DNA of 64,000 nt from Zwartia vadi. Lineage in GTDB: Bacteria; Pseudomonadota; Gammaproteobacteria; Burkholderiales; Burkholderiaceae_B. A program made the translations under genes and the position numbers. The notes under the pieces are model-generated. The model worked only from the letters and a program-made list of their open reading frames with translations. It made no database searches and was not told the DNA's origin. Location: positions 104,411 through 168,410 of the forward strand of contig NZ_JAUHHE010000007.1 in the NCBI RefSeq assembly GCF_030410375.1, read 5' to 3'. Below, one piece after another: positions 1 through 8,853 of the stretch; within the stretch, counting starts at the first letter, position 1; each line of letters starts with the position of its first letter.

Positions 1-1
1 G

Positions 2-109
2 CTCTCGACCGCCGCGCAGGCCGTCAGTGTCGTTGCCCGGCGGGTGATGCGTGAGTTGTGTGAGAAAAAAATATGGGTCGATGCAAATTTCATCGCAGCG
101 GTAGAATGA
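2..109 (+). CDS. C-terminal fragment of an unidentified protein
   Basis: An open frame runs in from the window edge and stops at a TGA at 107-109. It gives the last 35 residues of a protein, with an alanine/valine-rich, probably helical segment and a charged tail (CEKKIWVDANF). It ends one base before the stop codon of the convergent gene at 111, as expected for a real gene end. No family could be recognised from so short a tail. Confidence 0.5.
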   Translation, partial: LSTAAQAVSVVARRVMRELCEKKIWVDANFIAAVE

Positions 110-110
110 C

Positions 111-986
111 TTAAAAAGCAGTCATGTACCTCAACACCACCCGTCTGGTTTCGGCAAAGCCAAAATGAGTATCGAGGTTGGTTCCGTATTGAAGCGTGAA
201 GCGTCCTTTGCTCGTGGTCGCGACTGCGCTCAGGAGATAGCGGTGGTTTTGTAGGGCATTATTATTCGCTATCCCGTTGATCGTGGTCTCCGCGCCCCAT
301 GTGTAAAGGTAGGTTGCCGCGATGGCATAAGTCTTGTTCAGGTGGTAGATTGGTCCGATCTGTGCGGTGTAAAGCGGTTTCTGTGTGAGTTGCGCATTGT
401 TTCGACCGACTTGGTTGTTCGGACCAAACCACATGGCATCAAAGCCGATTATGCCGTCGAGGTTTTTAGTCAGCCCTGTTTGATAGGCGAGCTGAATGTC
501 GCCCCAGACACGATTGCCACCCATGTTAAATAGTTGCTGGTTGGAGTAACTGCCAGTCGGTAGAGTCAGATAGCCTGCAACACCAAAGTAAGTGCGCGTC
601 TGTCTGTCTGCTTTTAGCCATAGCGCGGTTGCGAGAGTGACATCACCGACTCCGCTATCATTTGGATGATTCGAGGCCGCACCGCCAGGGTTCAACGTAC
701 CAACGGGAAGCTGGACAAAGGACAAACCTGTGTAGCCAGCAATTGTGTAGGAACGCCCAAGCCTGAGCTGGATTTGATTGCTGGTGAGTGTAGGTGTGTC
801 GTTTGCTTTCTTACCGTTCGAATAGTTGCCTTTCAGTTCGGAGTTGATAAACGACACCGAAAAGAAGTTTAAATCCGGAGGTGGCGCCACCGCATCAAAG
901 GGGTTCAGATCGATGGCGTGACTTTGAAAGGTCGCGAGCAGCATTGTTGTCAAAGCAATTTTGCTAGCCGATCGGTATGTTCCCAT
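111..986 (-). CDS. MetA-pathway (phenol degradation)-type outer-membrane channel
   Basis: This 291-residue protein is probably an outer-membrane beta-barrel of the phenol_MetA_deg/SphA-like group, which occurs next to aromatic catabolism genes and is thought to act as a porin for hydrophobic substrates. From the ATG at 986 it begins with a signal peptide (lysine near residue 9, hydrophobic stretch, Ala-rich cleavage site near residue 24). Alternating strand-like segments follow (for example GLSFVQLPVGTLNPGG), and the chain ends in phenylalanine as many outer-membrane proteins do. The frame extends further upstream to 1118, but that extension would put residues before the signal peptide and is unlikely to be translated. 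It is divergent from the TRIC gene. The family call is by motif impression; the substrate is unknown. Confidence 0.6.
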   Translation of the reverse strand: MGTYRSASKIALTTMLLATFQSHAIDLNPFDAVAPPPDLNFFSVSFINSELKGNYSNGKKANDTPTLTSNQIQLRLGRSYTIAGYTGLSFVQLPVGTLNPGGAASNHPNDSGVGDVTLATALWLKADRQTRTYFGVAGYLTLPTGSYSNQQLFNMGGNRVWGDIQLAYQTGLTKNLDGIIGFDAMWFGPNNQVGRNNAQLTQKPLYTAQIGPIYHLNKTYAIAATYLYTWGAETTINGIANNNALQNHRYLLSAVATTSKGRFTLQYGTNLDTHFGFAETRRVVLRYMTAF

Positions 987-1151
987 CTGGATGATTAGTA
1001 GTATTGGTATTAGGTTGTTTGTAACAGATAGTACCAGCGAGGTACTATAAAAATATTTAGGTGTAGTCGATTTGGCAATCTGAGAGTAGCTGTTACTCAA
1101 CAGAATCTCAAGCCTCATGCCATTAGCCTAAGCATAACGGAGTGCTCGGAA

Positions 1152-1784
1152 ATGGATGTTTCGGTATTTACCACGACTCAATTTGTGATTGAGGTTGTTG
1201 GCATTGTGGCATTCGCGCTTTCTGGCGTGATCGAGGCTGCCAGAAGGCGCCTAGACGTGGTGGGGGTGTGCGCAGTGGCCATCCTGGCATCCTTTGGTGG
1301 CGGGACATTACGCGATGTTTTGCTGGATCGACGCCCTTTTTTCTGGGTCGAAAATCATTCTTTGCTTTGGCTCGTGGTCCTGCTGGCGAGCGCGGCAATT
1401 ATTTTTATGCGCGGCAAGCATTTTGAGCCTACCGAACGCGCGATGCAGTGGCCGGACGCGCTGGGTATGGGGCTTTTTTGTGCAGGTGGCACGCAAATCG
1501 CACTGAACATGGACATGCCGGCCCTGGTGGCCGTGATGATGGGCATGATTACCGCGGTATTTGGCGGGGTGTTGAGAGATGTCGTGTGCAACGAAATCCC
1601 GCGCGTGTTTAACGACCACCGGCCGTATGCTTTATGTGCATTTGCCGGTGGTTGGGTGCTTGTTTTAGCGCACGATCTCTCACTGCCGCAGTGGACAGGC
1701 TTGTTTTTGGGCGCCGCAACAGCATCGCTGCTGCGTGTGCTCGCCATGGTGTTTGACTGGAAACTCCCCTCGTGGAGGACTTAG
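1152..1784 (+). CDS. TRIC/UPF0126 family membrane channel (YadS-like)
   Basis: A 210-residue integral membrane protein of the UPF0126/TRIC group, whose prokaryotic members are trimeric monovalent cation channels (some were earlier annotated as glycine transporters). Two homologous three-helix units are visible, each with the family signature: FGGGTLRDVLL near residues 55-65 and FGGVLRDVVCNEIPR near 137-151. Length matches the family. The stop overlaps the stop of the convergent Bug gene by four bases. Nothing in the sequence indicates the physiological ion. Confidence 0.85.
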   Translation: MDVSVFTTTQFVIEVVGIVAFALSGVIEAARRRLDVVGVCAVAILASFGGGTLRDVLLDRRPFFWVENHSLLWLVVLLASAAIIFMRGKHFEPTERAMQWPDALGMGLFCAGGTQIALNMDMPALVAVMMGMITAVFGGVLRDVVCNEIPRVFNDHRPYALCAFAGGWVLVLAHDLSLPQWTGLFLGAATASLLRVLAMVFDWKLPSWRT

Positions 1785-2749
1785 TCCGCCTTCAGGTTTG
1801 CCTTTTTAATCACACCACCCCATTTGACAACTTCTGAGTCGACAAAGGCGCTCCAATCTTTCGCACCACGGGGGTCGGGAATTGCACCACGCGCGATGAT
1901 TTTTTGTTGAAACTCGGGGTCATTCAGGAGCTTTTGCACATCCGCACTGATTTTGGCAACAACGGCTGGTGGTGTGCCGGCCGGAACCACTAAGCCCCCC
2001 CAGCCGCTTCCTTCAAAGCCAGGCAGTCCGGCTTCGGCGACAGTTGGCACATCAGGCAGCTGAGGGACGCGTTGGGCGCTTGTCATGGCAAGTGCTTTAA
2101 TTTTTCCAGCCTTAACGTGTGGCAGCGCGGACGCCAGGCTATCGACTAGCAATGGAATCTGTCCACCCAACAAATCTGTCATTGCGGGACCGCTTCCTTT
2201 GTAATTCACGCCGGTCATTTCGACGTTGGCGCTGGATTTGAACAGTTCGCCGGTCAAATGCTGAGAGGTGCCCGTACCAGCGTAACCAATGTTCATTTTA
2301 TTTGGATCTTTTTTTGCTGCCGCAATGAGATCGGTCACATTGTTGTAAGGGAATGATGGATGCGCCACGATCATAAGTGGGACGATGAATACACCATTCA
2401 CCATTTCGAAGTCTTTCGGACCGTAAGGGAGCTTGGAGTAAAGGCTTGGATTCACGCCTAGTGTGCCGCTTGTTCCAAAGGTAATGGTGTAGCCGTCAGC
2501 GGGAGCTTTCTTGCCATCGAGCATGCCCACAATCGTGTTGCCGCGATTGTCCACGATGACGGGTTGTCCCCATTCTTTAGTCAAACCGTCAGCCAGCAAG
2601 CGACCAACGATATCAGTTGCCTGACCCGGCGGAAAAGGGACGATCAATTTGACGGGCTTGTTTGGATAGCTGTCCTGCGCAACGCTGTGCAGACTGGTCA
2701 CGCTTGCTGTGACAGCAATGATCGTAGAAAGTATATTTTTGATCAGCAT
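1781..2749 (-). CDS. Bug/TctC family tripartite tricarboxylate transporter binding protein
   Basis: A 322-residue periplasmic solute-binding protein of the Bug family. It starts with a signal peptide (about residues 1-24) followed by the hallmark YPNKPVKLIVPFPPGQATDI segment, and later shows GTGTSQHLTGELF, YKGSGPAMTDLLGGQ and LPDVPTVAEAG. Such proteins bind carboxylates or other small anions and normally feed a TctAB permease, but no TctA or TctB gene is nearby, which is common for the expanded Bug families of Burkholderiales. It lies 27 bp downstream of a LysR-type regulator on the same strand and is probably transcribed with or controlled by it. Confidence 0.93.
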   Translation of the reverse strand: MLIKNILSTIIAVTASVTSLHSVAQDSYPNKPVKLIVPFPPGQATDIVGRLLADGLTKEWGQPVIVDNRGNTIVGMLDGKKAPADGYTITFGTSGTLGVNPSLYSKLPYGPKDFEMVNGVFIVPLMIVAHPSFPYNNVTDLIAAAKKDPNKMNIGYAGTGTSQHLTGELFKSSANVEMTGVNYKGSGPAMTDLLGGQIPLLVDSLASALPHVKAGKIKALAMTSAQRVPQLPDVPTVAEAGLPGFEGSGWGGLVVPAGTPPAVVAKISADVQKLLNDPEFQQKIIARGAIPDPRGAKDWSAFVDSEVVKWGGVIKKANLKAD

Positions 2750-2776
2750 GTTTGCTCGCTTTTTAAGTGTCAGGAA

Positions 2777-3655
2777 TTAGAATTTAGTAGTTAGTAGCGC
2801 TTGAACTGCCGGATTGTTGAGTTTAGGACGATCAACCAAAGCATAATAGCTTTCATAGACATCCTCAACGCGCCCGAGATGAATAACTTGAAACTGGGTC
2901 GTAATATCTGCGGGATCGAAGCAGGGCGCTGGAAAAAAACCCTCACCATGCATGCCGAAGGTTTTCATCAGCGCGCCATCATCAAACTCACCGACCACGT
3001 TGATCTGAATGCGGTGCTGAGACAGCCAGTCGTCTACTTGAGCCCGCAGAATACTGCCGTGAGTGGGTAACAACATCGGTTTGCCGTGTAAGCATTCAGG
3101 AAAAGACCCGGTCAGTTGTGAAACGAGTGTCTCACTGCCAAAAATAGAGACAGGACTTTTGCCCAGTAGGTGAGAGCGAATTTGCTGGGGGCCTCCTTGC
3201 GCATAGGGTCGATCAGACAGCACAAGGTCCAGGCGATGCAACATCAGTGAGGGGAGGAGTTCTTCAAAGCGCCCTTCGATGCATTCGATTTTGACCTGAA
3301 GTCCACCATGCAGTAGTGGCGCTAACAGGCGATAGGATGCTGTTTTGGGCAGGACGTCTGACACGCCAATCGTGAGTCGAAGCGTGCGCTCCAGCGACTC
3401 ATCGGAGAGGTTGGTGAGCATTTGTTCACCCAGGCGAAAAATTTCATCGGCATAGCGTCGCGCGACGCGTCCCGCCTCCGTGAGGACCAGTCTGCGGCCC
3501 TCAAGTTGGAATAGCGTTCTGCCCAGATCGCTTTCAAGTTTCGATATTTGTCCGCTGACGGTTTGAACGCTAACGCCTAGTTTTTCTGCGGCACTTGCGA
3601 GGTTTCCCTCGGTAGCGACGGCCCAGAAATACCGCAGATGATGATAATTAAGCAT
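2777..3655 (-). CDS. LysR-type transcriptional regulator, NhaR-like
   Basis: A 292-residue LysR-type regulator. The first about 65 residues form the winged helix-turn-helix (LNYHHLRYFWAVATEGNLA, then TVSGQISKLESDLGR), and the remainder is the periplasmic-binding-protein-like effector domain. The opening MLNYHHLRYFW and GEGFFPAP near the C-terminus resemble the NhaR subgroup. The gene precedes the Bug protein on the same strand (27-bp gap) and is divergent from terC across 141 bp, so either could be its target. The effector is unknown. Confidence 0.88.
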   Translation of the reverse strand: MLNYHHLRYFWAVATEGNLASAAEKLGVSVQTVSGQISKLESDLGRTLFQLEGRRLVLTEAGRVARRYADEIFRLGEQMLTNLSDESLERTLRLTIGVSDVLPKTASYRLLAPLLHGGLQVKIECIEGRFEELLPSLMLHRLDLVLSDRPYAQGGPQQIRSHLLGKSPVSIFGSETLVSQLTGSFPECLHGKPMLLPTHGSILRAQVDDWLSQHRIQINVVGEFDDGALMKTFGMHGEGFFPAPCFDPADITTQFQVIHLGRVEDVYESYYALVDRPKLNNPAVQALLTTKF

Positions 3656-3796
3656 AATTTAGTTCGAATAAATCTTATCAACTTTCAGTTTATATCCTAT
3701 TTAAATAAGCGGCAATCGCCATTAGTCTCTCGCCTGTGCTCGATATGAAAGATGACGCAGTGTTTGCGTCTCGACAAAGGGTAACGGAGAGATTAG

Positions 3797-4759
3797 ATGG
3801 AAACGATTGGTAGTTGGTGGATGTGGGCAGGCTTCGCAATATTTGTGGTCGTGGCCTGCGCGGTGGACCTGTTGGTCCTTCAGAAAAAAGGGGACGACAA
3901 AGTATCCATTGGCCAGGCCTTGCGCTGGTCGGCGCTTTGGGTCGTCTTGGCGCTGATTTTCAATGCCTTGCTCTGGTGGTACATCGACGGGCAGTCAGGT
4001 CGGGAACTCGCAAATCAGAAAGCCTCTGAATTTTTGACCGGTTATTTGATTGAGAAATCTTTGGCGGTCGATAATATTTTCGTTTTCCTGATGTTGTTCA
4101 CGTTTTTCGCTGTACCGCCTCATTTGCAAAAGCGGGTACTGATTTTGGGTGTGATCGGCGCAATCGTGTTGCGAGCGGTCATGATTTTGATTGGCGCCTG
4201 GCTGATCAAAGAGTTTCACTGGATTTTGTATGTCTTCGGCATCTTCCTGCTGGTCACGGGAGTCAAGATGATTGTCTTCGCAGAAGCAGAAGCCGATCTT
4301 GAAAAGAATCCCATCCTTAAATGGATGCGTGGGCACATGAATATTTTGCCCAACTTTGAAGGCGAACAGTTCTGGGTCTACAAGAATGGCGTGCGGTTTT
4401 TTACACCGCTCTTTGTCGTGGTCATCATGATCGGTATTACCGACGTCATATTTGCTGTCGATAGTATTCCCGCTATTTTTGCGATCACAGAGGATCCGTT
4501 CATTGTCATGACATCGAATATCTTCGCGATCTTGGGATTACGGGCGATGTATTTCCTGCTTGCGGATCTTAAAGATCGGTTCCACTTGCTATCGTACGGA
4601 CTCGGTTTCATTCTGGTTTTTGTCGGCACCAAGATGTTGATTGTGGATTGGTACAAGATTCCAGTATCGATCTCTCTGATGGTGGTGGGTGCCATCTTGC
4701 TAATGTCGATCATCGCAAGCTTGTTGATCCCGAACAAGTCAGCCACGCAAACCAAGTAA
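3797..4759 (+). CDS. TerC/Alx family integral membrane protein
   Basis: A 320-residue polytopic protein of the TerC family. Members such as E. coli Alx are linked to manganese or other metal homeostasis and to tellurium resistance. Family features are the membrane acidic motifs: LTGYLIEKSLAVDNIFVFL near residues 80-98 and IGITDVIFAVDSIPAIFAI near 212-230. Eight or nine hydrophobic segments are evident. A purine-rich ribosome-binding site (ggagag) precedes the ATG. It is followed by a terminator-like hairpin and is probably monocistronic. I looked for a yybP-ykoY manganese riboswitch in the 141-bp leader and did not see one. Confidence 0.9.
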   Translation: METIGSWWMWAGFAIFVVVACAVDLLVLQKKGDDKVSIGQALRWSALWVVLALIFNALLWWYIDGQSGRELANQKASEFLTGYLIEKSLAVDNIFVFLMLFTFFAVPPHLQKRVLILGVIGAIVLRAVMILIGAWLIKEFHWILYVFGIFLLVTGVKMIVFAEAEADLEKNPILKWMRGHMNILPNFEGEQFWVYKNGVRFFTPLFVVVIMIGITDVIFAVDSIPAIFAITEDPFIVMTSNIFAILGLRAMYFLLADLKDRFHLLSYGLGFILVFVGTKMLIVDWYKIPVSISLMVVGAILLMSIIASLLIPNKSATQTK

Positions 4760-4783
4760 AACTGTCAGCAGGTTGCGCAGCAG

Positions 4784-4816
4784 ATGAGGCATGGGCTTTT
4801 AACCGCCATGCCTCAT
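4784..4816 (+). terminator. Rho-independent-like terminator after terC
   Basis: An 11-bp perfect stem (4784-4794 with 4806-4816) and an 11-nt loop lie 24 bp after the terC stop. The U-tract is weak (ttcattt). The right arm contains the stop codon of the convergent histidine kinase gene, so the hairpin may serve both transcripts. Confidence 0.55.
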
Positions 4817-6189
4817 TTCATTTCCCCGGGGAGTTCAATCAGAAAGTGAGTGCCACCAGTTGGTACGTCCTGATAAGTGATCGAGCCTCCGTTTCTGGAG
4901 ACGATTTGTTTACACAGCCACAAACCCAAACCCATACCGTTGCGCTTGTTGCTCGCCGTCAGTTCAAAGATTTGCGCTTGTCTCTCCTTGGGAATGCCAG
5001 GCCCGTTATCGGAAATCGCCAAGTTCACCTTTCCTGATTGCATACTTGTTTGAATAGATATTTCTTTTTTTTCTCGCTCAACACTTGATAGCGCCTGAAT
5101 AGCATTGTTGAGAATGTTTAAAATGACCTGCTGAATTTCTGGCGCGTTGACGCGTGCGACAGTTTGTGAGGCAAGATTTAATTTGACACTGATGTTTCGT
5201 CTTGAGAGTTCGGGGGTCGTGATCTGTAGGACCGATTGAACGATATCGCCAAGATCGATTGCATCAGTGTTCGGATTTTCTTCGTTAAAGATTGAACGTA
5301 ATGACTGGATGATGCTGCCTGCGCGCAAGTTATCTTTGACAATTCTTTCGGCGAGATCTTTGAGGACAGCTTGATCGACTCTGCCGTTGGCAAGCTGGAG
5401 CTTCATAAACTCACTGTTGATTTGAACCGCACCTAAAGGTTGATTCAGTTCGTGGGCAATTGACGCTGAGAGCGCTCCCGTGGCGGCGGTTTTGTTTGCC
5501 CAGACTAGTCTGTCGATCAGTAGTTTTTCTTTTTCATTTTCCGTGATTTTAAGTAAGAAGATCGGGAAAATCATGTATCGGAAGATCGCAAGCAAAAACA
5601 TTGCGATGAAGATAATCGTATTGATCACATTGGTGTCAAAAGCGACCGTGGCGATGTCCAACAGAACGAGTACGATCCGCGCTATCCAGAGGACGGTTGT
5701 CGCAAAAAAAAGAATCCCGTAGACCTTGATTAGATCGATATTCTTCTTCTTATATACCTGCAGGGATAGAAAACCGCTTTGAGCTGTGAGGTAAGCAACC
5801 GCCAGGCAGACAAAAATTGTTTGATAGCCGGGCGTCGACAGTATGCCTATACCGTACAGTGCCACGGCATAGAGACCAAAGGCGCTTAGGTTGTTCAGCA
5901 AAGACGGCCTAAGCGTGGGCTCTTTACCCAGCAGATTGATGAGCGAATAATTAAAGTAGCGATAGGCCAGAAAGGCGAGTGCGTTCGCGCCAACGTAGGA
6001 GATCAGTATCGGGATTTCATTTCTAAAAACGGTCACAAAGGAGGCGAAACCAAGCAGGAAGGCGCCAACGGCACAGTTTTCGATTGTTTTATTTTCCTGT
6101 TTGGAAAAGTAGAACAACAGCGTGACGGAGTAAGCGATCGAGAGTATTCCGTAGAATATGAATATCGCCGCGATGAGACTGAATGTCAT
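4813..6189 (-). CDS. Orphan membrane-bound sensor histidine kinase
   Basis: A 458-residue sensor kinase. Residues 1-215 contain about seven hydrophobic helices with short loops, so sensing is probably within the membrane. The dimerisation/phosphoacceptor helix follows with IAHELNQPLGA, in which His246 is the expected phosphorylation site. The ATPase domain has an N box (ILNILNNAIQAL), a G1 box (DNGPGIP) and a G2 box (GMGLGLWLCKQI). The HELNQPLGA form is typical of the HPK4-like kinases that include DctB. No response regulator lies next to it. The signal and target are unknown. Confidence 0.88.
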   Translation of the reverse strand: MTFSLIAAIFIFYGILSIAYSVTLLFYFSKQENKTIENCAVGAFLLGFASFVTVFRNEIPILISYVGANALAFLAYRYFNYSLINLLGKEPTLRPSLLNNLSAFGLYAVALYGIGILSTPGYQTIFVCLAVAYLTAQSGFLSLQVYKKKNIDLIKVYGILFFATTVLWIARIVLVLLDIATVAFDTNVINTIIFIAMFLLAIFRYMIFPIFLLKITENEKEKLLIDRLVWANKTAATGALSASIAHELNQPLGAVQINSEFMKLQLANGRVDQAVLKDLAERIVKDNLRAGSIIQSLRSIFNEENPNTDAIDLGDIVQSVLQITTPELSRRNISVKLNLASQTVARVNAPEIQQVILNILNNAIQALSSVEREKKEISIQTSMQSGKVNLAISDNGPGIPKERQAQIFELTASNKRNGMGLGLWLCKQIVSRNGGSITYQDVPTGGTHFLIELPGEMK

Positions 6190-6306
6190 ATCTTAGGGGG
6201 GGTTAATAAATCCTGAGTGTGCAGTTTACAGCGTTGACCATGAATCCGTACCGAGTTTTAGTGTTTAATCGCGCAGTGATCTTTACGCTCAATACAGGTA
6301 GCCCTG

Positions 6307-6597
6307 ATGCAAAATGACCCGGATGATTTTCAGATCGACATCTCTGAAGGGGTCGTTTTGATCAAAAATCAAAATACAACGATCGGATATACCCGCTTCA
6401 ACGAGATGGGAGAGGTGGAATACATCTACGTCAATCCTCTTTACCGTCGCAAGGGGTTTGGTCGTCTGCTGATCAACGAAATCAAGAAGCTTAAAGGCCC
6501 GATCGAACGGGTACACAAGCCAATATCGCCCTTGGGCGCCCGGTTTTTTAAAGGGATCGGCCTCGAGGAGGCGTTGGATTCAAAAAAAGACGGGTAG
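6307..6597 (+). CDS. Small GNAT-family N-acetyltransferase
   Basis: A 96-residue minimal GCN5-related acetyltransferase. The core of the fold is visible as VEYIYVNPLYRRKGFGRLL, with the acetyl-CoA pyrophosphate-binding loop (RRKGFG, residues about 48-53). It is much shorter than usual GNATs (about 140-170 residues) and lacks a long N-terminal part. It may be a minimal YjdJ/NAT_SF type or need a partner. It stands alone between the divergent kinase and pyrB. The substrate is unknown. Confidence 0.7.
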   Translation: MQNDPDDFQIDISEGVVLIKNQNTTIGYTRFNEMGEVEYIYVNPLYRRKGFGRLLINEIKKLKGPIERVHKPISPLGARFFKGIGLEEALDSKKDG

Positions 6598-6674
6598 ATT
6601 AATAATTTCCCGCCGATCTACGCAAAGTGCATATAATCCCGTCAATCATGCCAACTTTTGTGTATAGGTGACAT

Positions 6675-7937
6675 ATGGCAATCGCGACACAGGCACTACT
6701 TCGGGACGCAATGCGTCGTTTAAATATGACTCGCGATGCATTTGCCGAGCGGATCGGTTGCAGGCGTCGCACACTCGACAGCTGGTTGCTGCCAGATGAG
6801 TCGAGTGAATACCGGGCGATGCCTGAGGTGGCGCGTCGGTATGTCACTGAAATTCTCGCTAATCTGCCTGATAGTCCGCAAAGTGCAGATGCCGGGTCAG
6901 GCTTGTCCGCCAATCATTTGCTGTCGGTTGATCAGTTGTCGCGAGAATCGGTTGAGGAGCTCTTCTGGCTGGCGGATGTGATGCAGCCGATAGCCCGTCG
7001 TCAAAAGGTCACCCGTGTGCTTGAAGGGGCTGTGCTGGCCAACCTGTTTTTCGAGGCCAGTACCCGCACGCGCATCAGTTTTGGAGCGGCTTTCTGTCGC
7101 CTGGGAGGTTCTGTCTGCGACACGACGGGCTTCACGTTTTCATCGATGGCGAAAGGCGAATCGATTTACGACACCAGTCGCGTGGTGAGCGGCTATGTCG
7201 ACGCAATGGTGATCCGTCATCCGGAAAAAGGTGCGGTTGCCGAGTTCGCGCGTGCGACAAATATTCCGGTCGTCAACGGCGGCGATGGCCCGGGCGAGCA
7301 TCCCAGCCAGGCGTTGCTCGATCTCTATACTATTCAGCGCGAGTTCTCCCGGCTTGGCAAGCTGATTGATGGTGCGCATATCGCCATGGTTGGCGATTTG
7401 AAATATGGTCGTACGGTGCACTCTCTGATCAAGCTGCTTTCGCTTTATCGTGGCTTGACCTTTACCTTGATCGCGCCTCAGTCGCTGGAGATGCCTGCTG
7501 AAATTGTGGATGTGGTCAGTCGTCATGGGCACCAGATCAAATTCAGCGACTCTCCCGCAAATGGTTTAGCCGAGGCAGATATTTTGTACGCAACGCGTAT
7601 TCAAAAAGAGCGCTTCGGTGAAGAGGCGATTGACGGCTATGGCGCAGAGTTTGAAATCAACCAGAAGCTTGTGAATCAAGCTTGCAAGAAAGACGTTGTC
7701 ATCATGCATCCCCTGCCTCGCGATGGTCGTCCAGGCTCTTATGATTTAAGCGTCGATTTGAATGCCGATCCTCGTTTGGCAATTTTCAGACAAACGGATA
7801 ACGGCATTCCGATTCGTATGGCGATTTTTGCAAAATTGCTTGGCGTGGATCGACTGGTGCAGCGTTCAATGAAAGATGTGACTTGGGTCACACCAGCGCA
7901 TATCGGACCCGATGACGCGTTGCCGGACTTTGAATAA
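6675..7937 (+). CDS. pyrB: Aspartate carbamoyltransferase with N-terminal HTH-like extension
   Basis: The protein catalyses carbamoyl phosphate plus aspartate to N-carbamoyl-aspartate, the first committed step of pyrimidine synthesis. The catalytic domain starts near residue 80. It carries the carbamoyl-phosphate loop FEASTRTR (126-133), the lysine loop SSMAKGES (156-163), HPSQALLDLYTI (209-220) and, further on, HPLPR. At 420 residues it is about 110 longer than E. coli PyrB. The first about 62 residues look like a helix-turn-helix (MTRDAFAERIGCRRRTLDSW) of the kind seen in XRE-type DNA-binding domains. No pyrI regulatory-chain gene is adjacent. Similar long forms are, to my knowledge, found in betaproteobacteria. 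The role of the extension is not evident. Confidence 0.9.
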   Translation: MAIATQALLRDAMRRLNMTRDAFAERIGCRRRTLDSWLLPDESSEYRAMPEVARRYVTEILANLPDSPQSADAGSGLSANHLLSVDQLSRESVEELFWLADVMQPIARRQKVTRVLEGAVLANLFFEASTRTRISFGAAFCRLGGSVCDTTGFTFSSMAKGESIYDTSRVVSGYVDAMVIRHPEKGAVAEFARATNIPVVNGGDGPGEHPSQALLDLYTIQREFSRLGKLIDGAHIAMVGDLKYGRTVHSLIKLLSLYRGLTFTLIAPQSLEMPAEIVDVVSRHGHQIKFSDSPANGLAEADILYATRIQKERFGEEAIDGYGAEFEINQKLVNQACKKDVVIMHPLPRDGRPGSYDLSVDLNADPRLAIFRQTDNGIPIRMAIFAKLLGVDRLVQRSMKDVTWVTPAHIGPDDALPDFE

Positions 7938-7957
7938 CTCGTAATGTGGAGGCTGCG

Positions 7958-7990
7958 GCTGCGCATGCGTCTGAGCATCGTGTGCGCAGC
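7958..7990 (+). terminator. Possible terminator hairpin after pyrB
   Basis: An 8-bp GC-rich stem (7958-7965 with 7983-7990) with a 17-nt loop lies 20 bp after the pyrB stop, followed by ttgttt. The long loop and short T-run make this a weak call. It sits between two convergent genes, where terminators are expected. Confidence 0.35.
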
Positions 7991-7994
7991 TTGT

Positions 7995-8837
7995 TTAAAG
8001 ATACACACTGCCCTCAATTAAAATGTGTACTTGCCCGCCAATCCAGGCAACATCCTTTCCGACAGGGGTGACGGTCACTCGTCCCGAGCGACCGATGACG
8101 GTCCCCTGGGCAGCGACATAAGGCTTGAGCAAGCGTCCTGAGGTAAGCAACCATTGCGCGATGGCTGCATTGAGTGAGCCCGTAATGGGATCTTCACTCA
8201 TGCCGCTCGAGGGCGCTAACATTCTCACTTCATAGTCACATTCTTTGCCGGCTGAGTGCGGCGCGATCAGACCGATGGCTTTGAAGTCGGGCCATCTCAC
8301 TCGAGACGAATCAAGTGCGAGCACCTGTTCGGCGTGTTTGAGCTCGAAGAGTTGCCAGACGGGTCCATTACACAGCTCCGCAGTATTCACGACCGCATCA
8401 ACTGGAATACTCAGCGCACGCATGATCTCAGCCTGCTTGGCGGGATCCATTTTTTGAATAGTAGTCGGGGGCGCTGAAAAAGAAAGTGTGGATCCCTGCG
8501 ATACATCCACTTCAACAATACCAATGCCACATTCCTGGCGAACGAGACCGGACGTTTTAGGTTTGCCTCCGCAGTGCAACCAGGAGGCACAGCTTCCAAG
8601 TGTAGGATGGCCCGCAAATAACATCTCGCGGCTTGGCGTAAAAATGCGCACGCGGTAGTCAGCGCTCGGATCAACCGGTGGCAAAAGAAATGTCGTCTCC
8701 GCCAGGTTGGTCCATGCGGCAAAGCGCTGCATGTGTTCGTCGCTCAGCCCCTCTGCATCAACAACGACGGCCAAACCATTGCCTTGAAAAGGAATGGGGC
8801 TAAAGACATCACATTGAATAAAGCGGCGAGTTTTCAT
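7995..8837 (-). CDS. PhzF family isomerase/epimerase-like protein
   Basis: A 280-residue protein of the PhzF fold (diaminopimelate-epimerase-like, two related alpha/beta barrels). Visible signatures are QCDVFSPIPFQGNGLAVV at the N-terminus, the segment NLAETTFLLPP whose Glu near residue 47 is the expected general acid/base, FAGHPTLGSC in the first half and EDPITGSLNAAIAQWL in the second. Most bacterial members are not phenazine enzymes and have no known substrate. No phz genes occur here. It is followed on the same strand by no close gene and sits 16 bp downstream of the TMEM175-like gene, probably in one transcript. Confidence 0.88.
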   Translation of the reverse strand: MKTRRFIQCDVFSPIPFQGNGLAVVVDAEGLSDEHMQRFAAWTNLAETTFLLPPVDPSADYRVRIFTPSREMLFAGHPTLGSCASWLHCGGKPKTSGLVRQECGIGIVEVDVSQGSTLSFSAPPTTIQKMDPAKQAEIMRALSIPVDAVVNTAELCNGPVWQLFELKHAEQVLALDSSRVRWPDFKAIGLIAPHSAGKECDYEVRMLAPSSGMSEDPITGSLNAAIAQWLLTSGRLLKPYVAAQGTVIGRSGRVTVTPVGKDVAWIGGQVHILIEGSVYL

Positions 8838-8853
8838 ATGAAAGGTTGAGAAC

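Noticed and set aside
3656..3796. Manganese (yybP-ykoY) riboswitch before terC
   Set aside because: The leader is short and none of the conserved junction motifs could be found.
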